A stretch of DNA of 64,000 nucleotides from Ryuthela nishihirai (GCA_038380435.1 JAWZYU010000030.1:63313817-63377816), one strand, 5' to 3'; numbered from the stretch's first letter, positions 36,901 to 51,900 are shown. Numbers and translations are program-made. The notes: generated by a model not told the origin, from the sequence alone.

Positions 36901-39900
36901 AGGTACCTGCGATGGCCTCTGATTAAGATTATCCACCAGCTGATATAAGGTATCCCATGCCTCTGTTCACTTAGGGCTGGCAACCCAGAAGCAAACAGAA
37001 AACAGCGGCAGATTCTTCCTCAACAGAGGCCCACCAGTGCAGCAAGTCCAGAATCCATAAACAAGTCTAGTAGGTATAAATGGTCAGCACCAGGACCCTG
37101 TGAAGTTGACCACTCCTCAGTAGGGTTGAAAAAAAAGAAAGTGGCCATAGATGACCAGATCAGTAGACCATACTGAACACTGGCAGCCCTCCCCTTCCGT
37201 TCCCTTCCAAACGAGAATATCTCTTTTGAAAGGTACTAATGGCCTGCACCACGAGAAGGCGGGCTCGGACATTAGGTGCTAGACCTGGCTGGTTCTGTGC
37301 ATCATCACTAGGGATTGGTACACACTGACCACTAAACCAGGTATGGACTATATCTATGCAACAAATAATTCATAAAAGAGGAAAACTGGGTAAAAGCTAT
37401 GTATCTATTTTCATTTGTTTCTTAGTGTAGTGAAATCTTCGATAATGTTCTGGTTTCACTCTGTTGTTGATTGGTTTTTCATTCTTGAATAGAATTAATA
37501 TGCTGAGTTTATAGTAGTTTATTACAGAGTTAGTGTTTTGATTTTGCACTGGTATTTTAAATTAAAAATATATTAGGTTTTTGGTAGGCTAAAATTCTGA
37601 ATTAGTAAAAAGTAAAAGCATGAATATTAAACTTTTCTCATTTTTTCAGGAACTAAGAGATGTAAAACTGGCCATACTTACTTGCCCCTTTGAACCTCCA
37701 AAGCCAAAAACAAAGCATAAGTTAGATGTAACATCAGTAGAGAGTTACAGAGCCCTTCGAAATTATGAACGAGAGAAGTTTGACGAAATGGTCCAACAGG
37801 TAAATTGGATAATAATTATTTTCGTATATCACATATCATGTTTAGTTGCATAACTTTTGCTCTCATAATTCTTTTCTCTATTTTGTTAGTTTTTTTTTTT
37901 ACAATTTAAAAAAAAAAATGACGTATATTTTTTGCACTCCCATTTAATTAAGGCACAAAAGTCATGAAAAAAGGGAAATTAGCTGAGTAAATACTGTAAC
38001 TGCTAAGTTTTAACTTACTGAACTTAAACTAAATGTTAATTTTAGAAAAGTAAAATTTTAATTCTTTTCTGTAAAGTAGTGGATTTAGCTTAAACTGCTA
38101 GACTAACTGAATCCATATAGAACACAGAAATTTAGACATATATATTGAATAGTTAAGTGTTCGGGTATTAGAAAAAAAAATATTAAATGTTCATTGCTTT
38201 AATATCTCCTTTCATTTTGGAGTAGTGTCAGATTTTCTATTCATCATCATGAATTGATGGAGTGCTTGAAATCATTGTTTTGCCATCTGTCACATTAATA
38301 TATTAATATGATACACATTAATTTTAATGGCAACTTTTATTTCATTAAATATTGAATGAAATTGCCTTTCTATAAGGTTATTATTTTAAAATATGTTGAT
38401 GGACAACTTGCAAAAGTAAAAAAAATGCAAAATTTTGTCACTGGTTATGATATTTAATAGGATTAAAATATTAATACACTCCTGTCATCTCTTGATAAAC
38501 AGGGTATAAATAAGACATTTTGCCTCTACAATCACTTCTTCAATTTCATGAAAATAATGTTATTGTTGTGAAGCCCTTTCTGAACTTGTAAGGAGATTAT
38601 CTCTTCAAACGTGCATATTCACACGCCATTAGCACTGTGAATGTAAGTTTTATATCACAGAGTTTTTTTTTCATTATTGTATTTCTAATTTTATTATTAA
38701 CTCTTAATTGTTCTGGTTATTTTTCCTTTCACTGTTTATGCAAAGGATTCATGAGTAGAATCACACCAGACCTTACCAGTTAAGGGTTAAGTGTCAAATA
38801 TATTTTCTTTTAATACAGATTCCTTTCATGAAATTTTAAATAAATACCAAAAAAAAAAGCATTTTATGTGCTATAACTAAATATTTGTTGAAATCAGGCC
38901 CCAGCAATTTTACCATCCACTATTTTTATGATCATGCTTTGGTTTGCCCATTTCATGATTATGTAATGTTTCGATGTTTCATTTTTTAAATATGTTAATT
39001 TAATAATGTTAATGCAAATGAAATTTTGTAATGCATTCAAGATCATGTTTTACAGATAAAAGACACAGGAGCCAATCTTGTAATCTGCCAGTGGGGATTT
39101 GATGATGAAGCTAATCACTTACTCCTGCAGAGAGAACTGCCAGCTGTGCGATGGGTTGGTGGACCTGAAATTGAGGTTGGTAATTCTTCATCTGTAATGT
39201 AACTTTCTATATTTTTTTAGAACTATATTCTGGACTTGGAAAGAAAGAGAGAATCATACATAAATTATAGATAATCATAGTAAGCACATGTGGGCTATAT
39301 ATGTTTAATGAATATAAAGGAAAATTTGTAATTAGCCAAACAGGATCTGAATCCACAATCTCCTGATAACATGTCAAGTTCTCTGTCTGCTGAGCTACCG
39401 GTCACTGATCAAGATCTCTGTTGGTAGCTTTAAGCAGTATACCATAGAATCAGTCGTCATAAATATGACTAGTTGAAGACTCGGGTCTAGAAGGCTATCT
39501 GTAAATGAAAATTGTTCAAATACTCAGGGGTATATGAAATGCTTAGAGCTGGGATTGATTCTGTTGCCACATAACTGGATGAATTTTGAAATTTTTCTTA
39601 TGATAAAAGTGTTGTTCCTGAAGATTTTACTAGTTACAGAGCCATTAGTCTACTTTTATTCCAGGTAAAGTTCTGTGCATTATTGTGTTTGACAGAATTA
39701 AACATTTGATTGATGGACAGCTTCAGAATGAACAGTGTATGTTCAGAATTAGAATTGTTATGATTACTTGAAACTTGAACTGTCAAAAGCTATGATTACT
39801 TGCTTTATAGATTTCAAAAAGCCTTCTTGATTCTGTTGACTGCCATGGTGTGTGTTGATTGTGAGAGTATAGGTATACTGGAAAAGATAGTTATTAATTG

Positions 39901-42900
39901 CCTCTATAGTAACACTATTTATGAAAGTTGGTAAAGCTTGAAGTGATTGATTTAGCACAAGCCTGAATCTAGAAAAAAGGGAAGAGGGCAAAATTGAGTC
40001 ATAATATTGGTCCAGTATAAAAAAATTTCCTGCTGTTTTAGTGGTCTTAAAAAATTGAGAAATATGTGTAATATATATATATATTTTTTTCACCTTCTTT
40101 CCAGTTACTTGCAGAACTGTAAACTGGTTCTCCCCACAAAAGACGACGTGTGCACTTTTGCCACAAGCCTAATCTGTATTTGGACCTTGAGCTACAGCTT
40201 GGGAATTCTATCATTTGTGTTGTGGATTTTTACCATGCATACATCGTCTCAGGTCAAAGTGCACATGGGCATTGAATATCGTCAAGGTCCTCTCTCTCTT
40301 AGGAAGTGGACTAATGTTCTTTGTTCTGTTTGTACTGTGCACTTGTGTATTAAAAACTACAGATCTCAATTCTATGATTTTGCCTGAGATTCGGTGGTGA
40401 GAGTGTTGGATCATCTCCGCCAGTCGGACCTTCCACACCTCACTGTTGTAGAATCTCTACATTAAGGCTGATGAACCTTCTTTGTTTGATGTCAGCAGTT
40501 GTCCCTACAGTATGGTATCGTCACTAAACCCCACCCTGCCCTCATGAGAAAGGGGACACAATGGGCTTGGAAAGGCTACTCTGGTCCATGTGCAGGAGAG
40601 CCATACCCTGTGCATATTAAGGAACACTCTGGATGGCATTGACAGGAGTCTTCCATCTGTCTCCTAACAGCTGTCCAGTGGGTTCCCTTCCCCAACCTTT
40701 TCTGGGCTGCACTTTTGGTCCTAAGTAGGAAATGTTTTATACTAATTTCCTGTTTACCATTTGTTCTTTCAGTTTGCATGTCTGAGGACATTAACATCAG
40801 TCTCAATAGCATTGCCCAGTCGAATAACTTCCACTATAGCTCACTGTTTTCCCTTGGCATGAAGGGAAAGGCTATTACACCTGACCATTAGTAAGATCAA
40901 GCAAGGAAAAATGGGACAAAGGATTCATTTAGTAATTTACTGCAAATGCAGCTTTCTGAATATTTTTGACACTCGGGGATAAAGATATGTATTTATGAAT
41001 ATTTATCAAGCTTCTGACAAATGTCTGATGTTCGTGTATGATTTAGTTTTCAAAACATAACATGAATTATTTTTTATTTATTTATTTTATTTTATTTTTT
41101 CATTTATATTTTAGTTAATTGCTATAGCAACTGGTGGAAGGATTGTTCCACGCTTTGAGGAATTGACTGCTGATAAACTGGGGAAGGCTGGTCGAGTTAA
41201 AGAACTAGTGTTTGGAACTACAAAAGAGAGAATGTTGGTCATCGAAGAATGCCATAATTCTAGAGCTGTAACCATATTTATTCGTGGAGGGAATAAAATG
41301 GTAAGATCTAAACTGTATTTTCATCATCACAGTTAATTGATATCCCTGCATTATTTGTTATCAGCCACATTTACATATGACTTAAATGTAACTGGATATT
41401 TTTTTTTTCATAAGGTGTAGAGTGTGTGTGCTTAAAATGTCTGTTCTATTCTGAGGCGTGCAGTAGCCTTTTTGACCATATTTCGTGAGATGAATTTTCA
41501 AAGGCCAAAGAATGATTTTCATTTTGTGATTTTTGGTCAGTTATGTGAAAAAAGAGACATAAATGATTACTATAATAGTTTTGACAAGATATAATTGCAA
41601 TTTTTTTACTTGATGAGTTTGCAGTATCTGCACCAGATCTGTCCTGAGATAATTTTCATGACTTGTGGAATATTTTTTGTATTTGGTGTAAAATTGCTTG
41701 GCCATTCATTTCCCAATTTTTAAAATTTAAAATAATTTCAAGGATTTAAAAGTGAAAATTTTTGGTAATCTTCATAATATAAAATTTACTTTAAAAAAAA
41801 GTGTTGCGTGCATTTGTTACTTTGTTGAATGCAACATTCTTAACTTTTAAGTTGGGTTGTTTTACCTCTGAGTGGCACTTTTTTGCACACCATAGGCTAA
41901 ATGGCCAGGTCACATGGACCCCAAAGGCTCAGAGAAGGTTGGGGGAGGGGACCCACTGGAACAGCTGTTGGGAGACAGATGGTAGCCTCCCGTCAAGGCC
42001 ATCCAGTGTGTTCTTTAACGTGCACAGGGTATGGCTCTCCCGCACACGGGGTCACGGCTTAACGTCCCATCTGACGGGCCGCCGTCAACTTTCAAGATTA
42101 ATATGTAGATAGATTGTTCATATGTATGTAAGTTTATTACTTTTCATTGTTAATAAGTTTCAACAGAAATTTATATCATTCTTAATAATTTTTATTGCAG
42201 TTAACATTATCTGGTCATATGAAATTTTACCATTCTCCTCTTTTTTTTTTGCTTGAAATGCTTCAGTGCACGGAAAGTGTAAAAATTGAAATCTTTTCTA
42301 TTTCATCTTTACATTTTACTAAGATAAAAGAAGAAAAATAAATTTTTCGTTGCTGATCTGAGTTTTTTGTAAATGATTTTAATCTACAATTGTTATTTGT
42401 GCTGAAAATATTTGATTGCTAGGTATGCATAGAAAAATAAAACTAGGTATAAGTAGCTTATATTTAAATATGCATTTTTCAGATTCTGGAGGAAGCAAAA
42501 CGTAGCCTTCATGATGCTTTATGTGTTATTAGAAATTTGATCAAAGACAACCGAATTGTTTATGGAGGAGGATCAGCAGAGCTTGCTTGTGCTTTGGCAG
42601 TTAGTGAGCAAGCTGATAAGGTAATTTCAAGTGTATTACAGATTATATTGTGAATGTGATCAAATGTGAAGACTGTGTCCTTTATTTTCCAGGCTTGTAA
42701 TTAAAACTGTCTCAGTGGCTAGTGTGCTTGGTTACACATCTAAGAGACCCAAGTTTAAACCCAGATAAAATATTGATGTTTCTTGTGTCTTTTGGCTGAG
42801 TTATTGCCTCCCTCACAGATCTTCTTTATGGCATATTATATTGTCGAACTTCTATGGGAAGCAACTGCTAGAGAAATAGTTTTTTATGTTAAATTTGTTA

Positions 42901-45900
42901 TTACTGAAGCTGTTGGTTTATTTCCCTCTTTTTCAAGCAAATTAGTACACTTAGGATATTTTGCATGTAGACGCACTTTAATATCACTGTACAATAATAA
43001 AGAGAATTTGTTAAACACAAGTCTACATGTAGCTGTTTCAATGCTCTGTGATTCTGCTCATTTACTACCATAAACATTTATATGTCAAAAGTAGCAGCTT
43101 GTATTTTGCAATTACTAGATGAAGTGTGAGCTGCTGAATCTTGGAATAAAGATTACAATTGTGGTAATTGACATTAATTTAGAAATAACTGAACAAAATT
43201 TAGAATTATAGCAGAAGTTATAAGCATGGTTAATATATATATATGAAGCAGTATATTCTGACCAGGACCTTTCAGACTTCTGTGAGATACCATAGAGAAT
43301 ATATGTGAGAGAGGTGAGACCTCAACAGAGACACAAGAAATATCCATGCATTATCCAGGTCTCTTTGACCTGCAGCCAAGTACAGCTGCAGATTTTGAAA
43401 TCAGTTTAGATGAAAAAAATCTAGTTACTGGTAAAATATTGAAACTTGCAGTTATCTTTTATAATAACTGTGGGATTAATGTGCTTGATTTATATAGGCA
43501 ATTAAAAATTTTAAAATATATCTATCTTCCTACATGCACCCTGAAAAATAGAAAATAAACCTAACTAAAAACACCTACTTACATAACTATAACTTTCATT
43601 TAATATATGACTCATAAACATTGACCACATTTTTCCACCCTTTTGGAGTTGTGTTTTAGGTATCCTAAGACATTGGAGACATCACAAGTTTTAATTTGAG
43701 ATATAACTTGTTAAAGTTGAACCCTCCCCCATCAGGAGGGAGAATGGTGGGGGCAAAATTTGAAAGTTACTTTCAGCATTTGCATTCTGTACATATTGCA
43801 AAAAAAACATTTTCACATATTTAGCATGGGGGTTAATTTTTAAAGCTTATGACACTGCCCTTATCATAAACTTCCATTTGATGCATACCTTGTTACTTTC
43901 CACACTCACATTCAGGAGATGTAGGAGAACAATCGTTTTCACATTTCTCCATTTTTAAGGGGGAAAGAAAGCAGGAGGGGGTCAATTTTTTATAGTCTAT
44001 GACACTCCGCATTACATGCCTTCGTTTGACACATAAATCGATAAGTTTCACCATCACATTCAAAAGAATGATATAACAACTGTTTTGAAAAACACAAACC
44101 AACAAATGTCTAAAAAGCAATAGGAAGATAGGTAAAAACTATTCTAAATAAGTGATGGTGCTTGAGGATGGTTTCTACTGTTTACTCTTTGACTGCTGAC
44201 TGATAAATATATATGTAATGAAATTTAATTCTTCATACTTAAAACAATGTTTAATTGTTAAATTCATCAGCTTGTTTTTCCAACATTGGTGAAACAGTTT
44301 TATAACTATAATATATACATAGCTGGTGCTGCTTCTGCATATATTAATGAAAGATTCTCTTTGAACAACTCACATAATATATATATATAAGAGAATACCA
44401 TAGAAAAGGCAACATTTAAGGGGTGGGTAAATGTAGGTGCAGTTGTGCATTCAGGAGCTAGCTCCTAAAGGCTCTGTTTAAACGTTACTATATTTGTGTT
44501 TAAAAGTGTTTCAGGTTTAACTTTGTAGTTTGAATATCATAGTAAAGAGAATGTTGATATGCAAATTTGTTTAGAATGTATTTTAAATAATAAATGGCAC
44601 AAAATAAATACAGCAGGCTCTTGCTATTTGCAGGGATTATATTCCTGGAAAATGTGAACTAAGCACCTATGAGTAATAATGGGTCAAGTACCATGGTATA
44701 AAAGTGACTAACAGGAAAAGTAGATAGTTCTTGATTCACAAGTGAAAGCATATTATAAGAATAATGTGTTTTTCTTCTATAATATTTATTACAGAAATAA
44801 GTGTTTTGATGCATTAGACTTAGACATGTTAACTAATAGTATGTATAAAAGTTTTTAAAGACCTCACCCTTTAATCCTTAATCCTTATTTGTTTCTCACA
44901 ATACCAGACTTCAATTTTGGCCAGGGTAGTTTTTAAATTTTTTCAGCAGAATAACTACTGTAGTCTGCAACAACCGATATATCATGTTACATACTAAATG
45001 AAAGAGTTTTCATTCTGAATAATAATAAAATAGTCATTTAAAAATGAAGGCTACTTAAGCCTAATTAAAAAAAAAAACTTAGTGAGAGTGTCTATGATAA
45101 ACAACTTGTCCAAACTACTTGTTTTATGTTGACAGAAACATAAATTTGCATCCAGGAATATTTGTGGTTTGTCTGATGAAGAACATAATGAAAAAGTAAT
45201 TACAAAATGCAAAGAGGCACTTTGCAACTCATACCATGTAGTTAGATCACCATTAAGACCATAATTCATGTTATCTAAATTGGTTCTACAATGAATCAAA
45301 TAATAAATCTGCATGTGAAGCCCCTGTAAAAATTAACTATTCATGAAAACCAGTTTTGAGACTCAGTTCAAAATGCATCTACTTTTCAGCTGTAATAAGA
45401 TATGTAAAAAATGATACACAAGGTTTTACGAGTTTTTTTTGCAGCAAGTCATGACTTCCGAATAATCCAAGCTGCAGTTGTGATGTGTGAATAAATGTTC
45501 CACACAATTCTAACCTATTGAGAGGAGGAAGTTAATCTTTGCAGATCACAAATAACTGAAGCTCAGAGTTGCAAATATTACCCGCAAATAGCAAAGGCCT
45601 ACTGTATTTGTGCTTTTATTTAATCCCTCAAACTGATCATTAATTTCTACCATAGAATATGTATATACACATATAATGACTCCTGACCTGAAAGGTTAAT
45701 TATAACATGGATTAAGGTAAGTACTATCATTGAATAATAGACAATTTTCAATAACCACAAATTTTTAAGGGTTTTAAATATTTAGTGTTCAAGTGAGATT
45801 CGATAAGCTTTATTTTTACAGGAACTTCTGATTAAAAATATATTAATTCACTTTATTTTTTTTAGATCTCATCTCTTGAACAATATGCATTCCGAGCATT

Positions 45901-48900
45901 TGCTGATGCACTGGAGAGCATTCCCCTTGCTTTGGCAGAGAATAGTGGTCTACCTCCTATGCACACTCTCACAGAAGTAAAAGCTAGGCAAGTGAAGGAA
46001 AACAATCCATGGCTTGGTATTGACTGTTTGTCAAAAGGCACATGTGGTAAGTATTTACAATTCCTTTTGCTAAAGGAAATTTTTGTGTATAGTCTAACAA
46101 AATTCTGGCCAAACATTTTTGGAATAGTATCACATCACATAAGGAACTATAGTAAAAATATCAGAATTATATAATGTCATATACTTGGGCTGCACAAACT
46201 CCTTTCTCTTTGAAAATTCTTATCTGCCAAGCACTAAGAAAGTTATAAAATAAAAAGCATGTGTTGCCAAAATAATGTTATAGTTCTTGTACATTTAATA
46301 TTAAGTGATAAAGAATTCAACTTGATTAAAGTGATAAAGACTTTGTCACTTACCTAATGAATGTGATAATATTATCTTACAATTGATTTGAGTTAGAGTG
46401 AAGGTAAAATTAGTTATAATTTAGCTGTTATAATTTAGATTTTTTTAGAATAAGAATGCAAAATGTTAAATCTTATGTTGGCCTGCAAAAGGAATAATTG
46501 GTACAGTAATAAGAAGGGTTTGAAAATTCATTCCCCAGGCAAAATCATTATTGCATCTTTGCTATATATGCTACTAGAGCAGATTGGAAGGATATTCTGA
46601 ACAGAAGCAACTAATATCTAGATGATTATGAGTGAGTTATTAAGTTACAGGGGATCATGCTAATTGTAACTGTGATGCAGAAAATGGTAGAGCTCTGAAA
46701 ATTTGCACTCAGGGGAATCCTGGTCATAGATCTTGGGAAAATTAGTGTTTAGGGATATTTTGGGTTGCAGATTTTGGAAACATTATGAAACTTTAGATCT
46801 GGAGGGTCCTTTTAGGCCAAAAGTCAAATTTAGATCTGCCTGTTCTAGAGAGCTAAAAATTGGTGACTGAGGGTATTTCAGATCGTGGACCTCAGAAACC
46901 AGAAACGTGAAGTTTTGGGTCTAGCAAATCCTTCAAGATCAAAAGTTAAATTTTACCTACTGGTACTAGAAAGCTAAAATTTGATAACTAGAGGTATTTC
47001 GGGTCTTAGATTTCAGAAATGTGAAAATTGGGATCTGATAGGTTGTTGGAGGTCAAAGAGCAACTTTTAATATACCAGTTCTGGAGATAAAAATTGATTC
47101 ATAGAAGTATTTTGGACAATATATCTCAGAAATGTTCAGAAATTTTTATCTGTTATTGGGTTCAATGTCATACAGGGGTTGGGCTAACAGTTTGGAAATC
47201 AGTAGACTCTGATTGATTTCTCATCATCATCAAGAAGCCATGGGTTACAGAATTCCAGATTGTACAATTTAGTTCTCCAAACACATCTATTCTGGGCTGT
47301 ATCTGCTGCTCCTATTTGACATTGTCTGCCCACCATATCTTAGGCCTTCAGGCACCACTGTTCTTAATTTATTTGCTAATCTATAGTTATGCATATAAGT
47401 AACATGGCCAAACCAACAGTCTCTCTCTGCACATTATGCCGTTCAAAGGAGGTTGCTGAGTCCTTTGCGTAACCTCATCATTACCTGCAAAGTTGAACTA
47501 CCTAATGCTTAAAGATACTGTGTAAGCATCTTGAATCAATGGCATCAAGTTTCCTATTGTTTACAATGGGTCCAAGTTTCACTGCCTAACTAACCATAGA
47601 AAGAACCAAACTATTTTGCAGTCTAATTTTTGCCTTTAGGTGTATACACACATTTCTCCACACACTCCATAGTTTTTTAAAAGTCCCAATGGCAATCCCT
47701 ATTCTTCTGTTTATCTCATGCTGCATAATGGCAGTATCTGTAACATAGCTCTCAAGATTATTAAACTGAGACACTTGATCAAGGGTCAACCATTCAGATT
47801 AACTGAACCACAACCTGCCTGGTCAATTTTCATCACTTTGTTTTTCTTTCTGTTTATCATCAAACCTACTCTAACAGTCTCATCACCAGCTCTAATGAAA
47901 GAGTTCATCTCATCAATCAGGAATTTTCAGATCTCTAGACTGTTTAATCCCAAAATGTTCACCTTGCATTGAATTTTACATAACAAAATCAGTAGCCAAA
48001 CTAAAGAGAAAAGGAGACAAAATGCACCCTTGTTGAACACCAGAAGCAATTGCCAATGCAATTGCTACAAGGTTTAACAACTCTCACATATGACTCAGTT
48101 TTATTATAGAGAGCTTTCATTTTGATAATTAACTTGTCTGGTATGCCATAAGATTTCACAATCAACCATAAATTATGACTGTCAACAGAGTCAAAAGTCT
48201 TTTTTGAAATCTACAAAGCTAGTCACTACAGGTTTCTGAAAACCTAAACATTTCTCAAAAGTCTTAAGTAAAAAAAATCTGATCAATACATCCCCTACCG
48301 CTTCTGAATCAACAATCAACCAGTATCTTAATTCTGTTAAGCACAGTCATGAAAAGGACTATCTGGAACAGAAAGTAGGCTGATACTCCATGGTTAGCAC
48401 AAGAAAGGCAATCATTTTTTTTTTAATATAGGTATAATAATAGCTTTGTTAAAATCTTTAGAAAAAATGCCTTTATCATAATATTAAAAATTTGTCAGCC
48501 ATGTGATAACACAATCATTCCCAGCTTTCTACTCCTGAGGATTTATGTAGTTTAAGTATAGAAAGAGCCAAAATAGCTTCAGACTGATATACCACTAACA
48601 CTAAGGCCAGTAATGCATCTATCATCATTAGAAACAGTGAAAGTAGAACTAACCACATCGTTTAAAACATAACTAAAAAATTTTCACACCATTTAGCCAT
48701 GACAGAATCCTCACTTTCAATAACCTTACCATGTTTAATCCTTGTATACCTGTCCATTTCTTCCCACACAAAATATGAACTATCTGGTACAGTTCTCTGC
48801 TTTACACTTTCTAGCTGCTTGTTTTTTGTCAGACAAGCTATCAAGCAAAGATTCTTACCTGTTAACCTTTACACATTTATTAAGCTCTTTGTGATGCTTT

Positions 48901-51900
48901 CTGTTAAGACTAGTAGGATGCTGGTTAAGGATATTCCTGTAGTTCTTTCAAAAATAAGCTACCTTATCACTGAAATAATTTTGCCTTCTCTGCTCCTTTT
49001 TACTCAAAAGATTACTGTTAATTTCAAGAAGGGCCTATTTTAATCAGTCCCATTCTTCAACTTCAGTAGTAAGCAAACCATCACTTATAATAGGCAAGTA
49101 ACCTATCATGGTAAGATTTAGCTAAAACTGGATCTTTCAGAGCATCAGTGTTAAATATTATTTTTTTCAACCTTAGCTCAACACTTCTTAAGGGGAAAGG
49201 ACGCTTTTAAAAAGATATGTGGTATGTTATCAAGCTTGATAGTTTACATACATAATCCTCAAACAAACATGGGCTGTGGAGGTCCAACCAGGCCAGTGTT
49301 TCTTGTGTCATTCTGCTGAGGTACTGCCTTTGACACAGATTGTCTTTATGACCTATTATGCTGACAGACTCGTGTGTTTTTCATGCAACTTAGTTCACTG
49401 TACACATCTATCCAGGCCTGAATCTGGAAAAACTATTGGGGGGGGGGGGAGTGATGCAGTTGAGCAGGAAAAAAGTAAAAATGGAGACCAAGAGACTTGA
49501 TTTCCATTGCAGTATAATACCTCTGTTTAAAAATTCTTTCAAGTGTGAAATATGCACAATAATAATTTTTTTTTGCCTCTATTACCCTTACTAGCATTCT
49601 TAGGGGGTTCTTAAATTTTGTTTACCTTTTGTAATCTTTGGTTTCTGCAAGACTTGGGTGTGGTGTACTGTTTTTTATAGTGAGTCTTAAACCCACTGGA
49701 TTTACTTGTACTCTGTTGCACAAAACGTTATTTATGTTTAGTCTTTAATATTTATTCTATGATAAAGCACGTTGTTATCATAATAAATTAGGTGTATTCA
49801 AACAGATGGGTGCAAGCTGATAGAGAAATGGATTCTTCTTTGACATTATGAAGTCTGTGCATGCACTGGCTTAAATATACTATGTAAACTATTGGGAAAG
49901 TTTTATCAACAGATTTTGGTGCCCTGCAAGTGTACAAATACTTGACCTTTTGGTCCCAAATTGGATAAAAGATCAGGTCTCTACCCACTGTGGGGCAGGA
50001 TCAATCCCTTTGCAAATGGCAGTGATCAGGCAATTGTGAGTATCCTTGTCTTGACTGCTATGAAAGTTATGGAACATTTTGTGTTCAAACTTTTGTCAGA
50101 AGTGTAAAAGTTATCACTGGAGAAATAATGATCTGTGCCAAAATTTGGAGGGCTCTAGTTAGTAAATTATTGCATGCTATGCACTGGTTTCTAAAAATTA
50201 AATAACAACCAGAAAAACCTTCGAATCTGCTGGGATCTGCTGCGTGTGAATTGGAAGATAGGTTTATATAAACATTGTGTATGAATAACAGTTGGAAAAT
50301 GGAATAGCACTTTTAAATCCCAAAATTGCATACGAATCCAGACACATAGTAAAAGGGTGATGGTCAAGTTGAGTAGCCCAAGTGGTTCGATGTGGCATGT
50401 CTCTTACATCTTACCTCTATGCAGGCCTTGAAATGGGGTCTAATGCTGTTAGTAGACTATCTAGCAGCACAGTGGATAATAATCTTCATTGATCCTCTGA
50501 AGCACATCATAGCTCTAGAAGCTTGCAGGAACAATATTCAGGGAAGCAACACATCTCCTGAGAGCATACTATGTACCATCATATTTAGGTCCAAATGCTC
50601 CATATGTTAATAGCTATTAACAATGGTGTGGATGGGTGTTAATTGTCTTGTAGATGGAAGGTATCACTGATTGCACATGTAACATAGCCTGTTTGTGTGT
50701 GTGGGGGGGGGTTGGCTCAGTTGGTAGTGCACCAGGCTCATAATCTGCAATTACCACATTTGAGTCCCACTTCTGCCAATGTTGAGATTAACTCCACTAA
50801 ATGCCTGCCATGCCTTCAGTCAGAAAAGGGACATCGATGGGCTTGGAAAGACTGTCATCTGTCAGATAGGACATAAAGCCATGGTCCTGTGTGTGAAACA
50901 ACCACATCCTGTGCATGTTAAGGAACATGCTGTATGTCCTTGACTGGAGGCTTCTATCAATATCCTAACAGTTGTCCAGTGGGGCTCCCTTCCTAACCTT
51001 CTCAGGGTCCTTGTGACCTGGCCATTTAGCCCTTTGTAAAAAAAGTGCCACTCAGAGGTAAACAACCCAACATAGCCTTTTGGAAGCACATACAGATCTG
51101 TGCACTGCCCAAAGATGTCTCTACAAACTATGACACACCACTACTATATGTTTTCCATTCATGGATATTTGTGCATGATGGCCTATTCCTGGTTCCCTAC
51201 ATATCAATTGACACTATAAATCACTGTGGAAGGCAAATATCAGCCACCATTGCTCCTAGGTCCATTTGGCATGATGATGCATCAGTTTAGATGGTCCTAT
51301 GTGGCATGAGATTGCACATCTCTGACCACCTAGTGTAGAGGTACACCTCACGAAGCTTTCAGTATATGTGGTAACTAATATCACTGTTCTACTTGCTGAT
51401 GCAAGGTCCAGTCGCAGTTAACATCCTGCTTCTCTGAATGCATAATGCCACTGTTTTTCCACCTTTCAGGTTATTGCCATCATCTACTACTGAATCATCT
51501 GGTGTGTTGTGTCATTGTTGGAAATTTTGGAAAGTCTACGCACCACTGAATAACTCGCAATAAACCATCGTGCAACATCTGCTTGGAATTTTACCTGCCT
51601 CAAGCTGACCTATAGCTCAACACTTCAGATAAATGTTATTAGGTAGAATGCCCAAGAAAACTTATGCCTGGAAAATTCCACCTCACACTTAGCAGAAGAA
51701 CAACTTCAAAACCCTGCTTTTAGTCTCAACATATTTGCACATACCACTACCAGTGCCATTCTTTTGCATACCACATACCCCAGTCTTGCATCATATATTA
51801 CACTATGCATTGTTTTTGTGCATTTCTATTGTGAGAATTTTATGATGTAACAACTCATACCTGAATACTAAACCAGTGTGTGTCTGCATGTTGTTTGAGA

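Larger units (their letters stand above)
31781..37649 (+). other. CCT5 intron 5 (5.9 kb)
   Basis: It holds an eroded SINE-A (31950-32200), a clean SINE-A (32262-32614), a tRNA-like SINE-C fragment (32866-32945), a hairpin (33315-33353) and a near full-length antisense LINE (33754-37323). 32950-33310, 33360-33750 and 37324-37649 show no recognisable feature. Confidence 0.7.
39176..41114 (+). other. CCT5 intron 7 (1.9 kb)
   Basis: It contains a SINE-C candidate (39337-39412, minus), an ancient plus-strand LINE piece (39537-39935), an R3 repeat (39960-40085) and a SINE-A body fragment (40524-40715). 40090-40520 and 40720-41114 have no recognised content. Confidence 0.6.
42621..45865 (+). other. 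CCT5 intron 9 (3.2 kb)
   Basis: It holds two worn SINE-B copies (42702-42885 plus, 43253-43385 minus), an inverted R4 array (43620-44110) and a pogo-like 1-kb element (44609-45606). 44115-44605 shows only AT-rich sequence with TA runs. Confidence 0.65.

Noticed and set aside
33754..37323. Target-site duplication for the intron 5 LINE (TGACCACTA seen near both ends)
   Set aside because: On the left side the motif is about 15 bp away from the LINE tail, so it is not adjacent as a real duplication should be.
43620..44110. CRISPR-like or regulatory repeat array
   Set aside because: Units are about 140 bp, diverged and contiguous without spacers in a eukaryotic intron; a tandem satellite-like array explains them.
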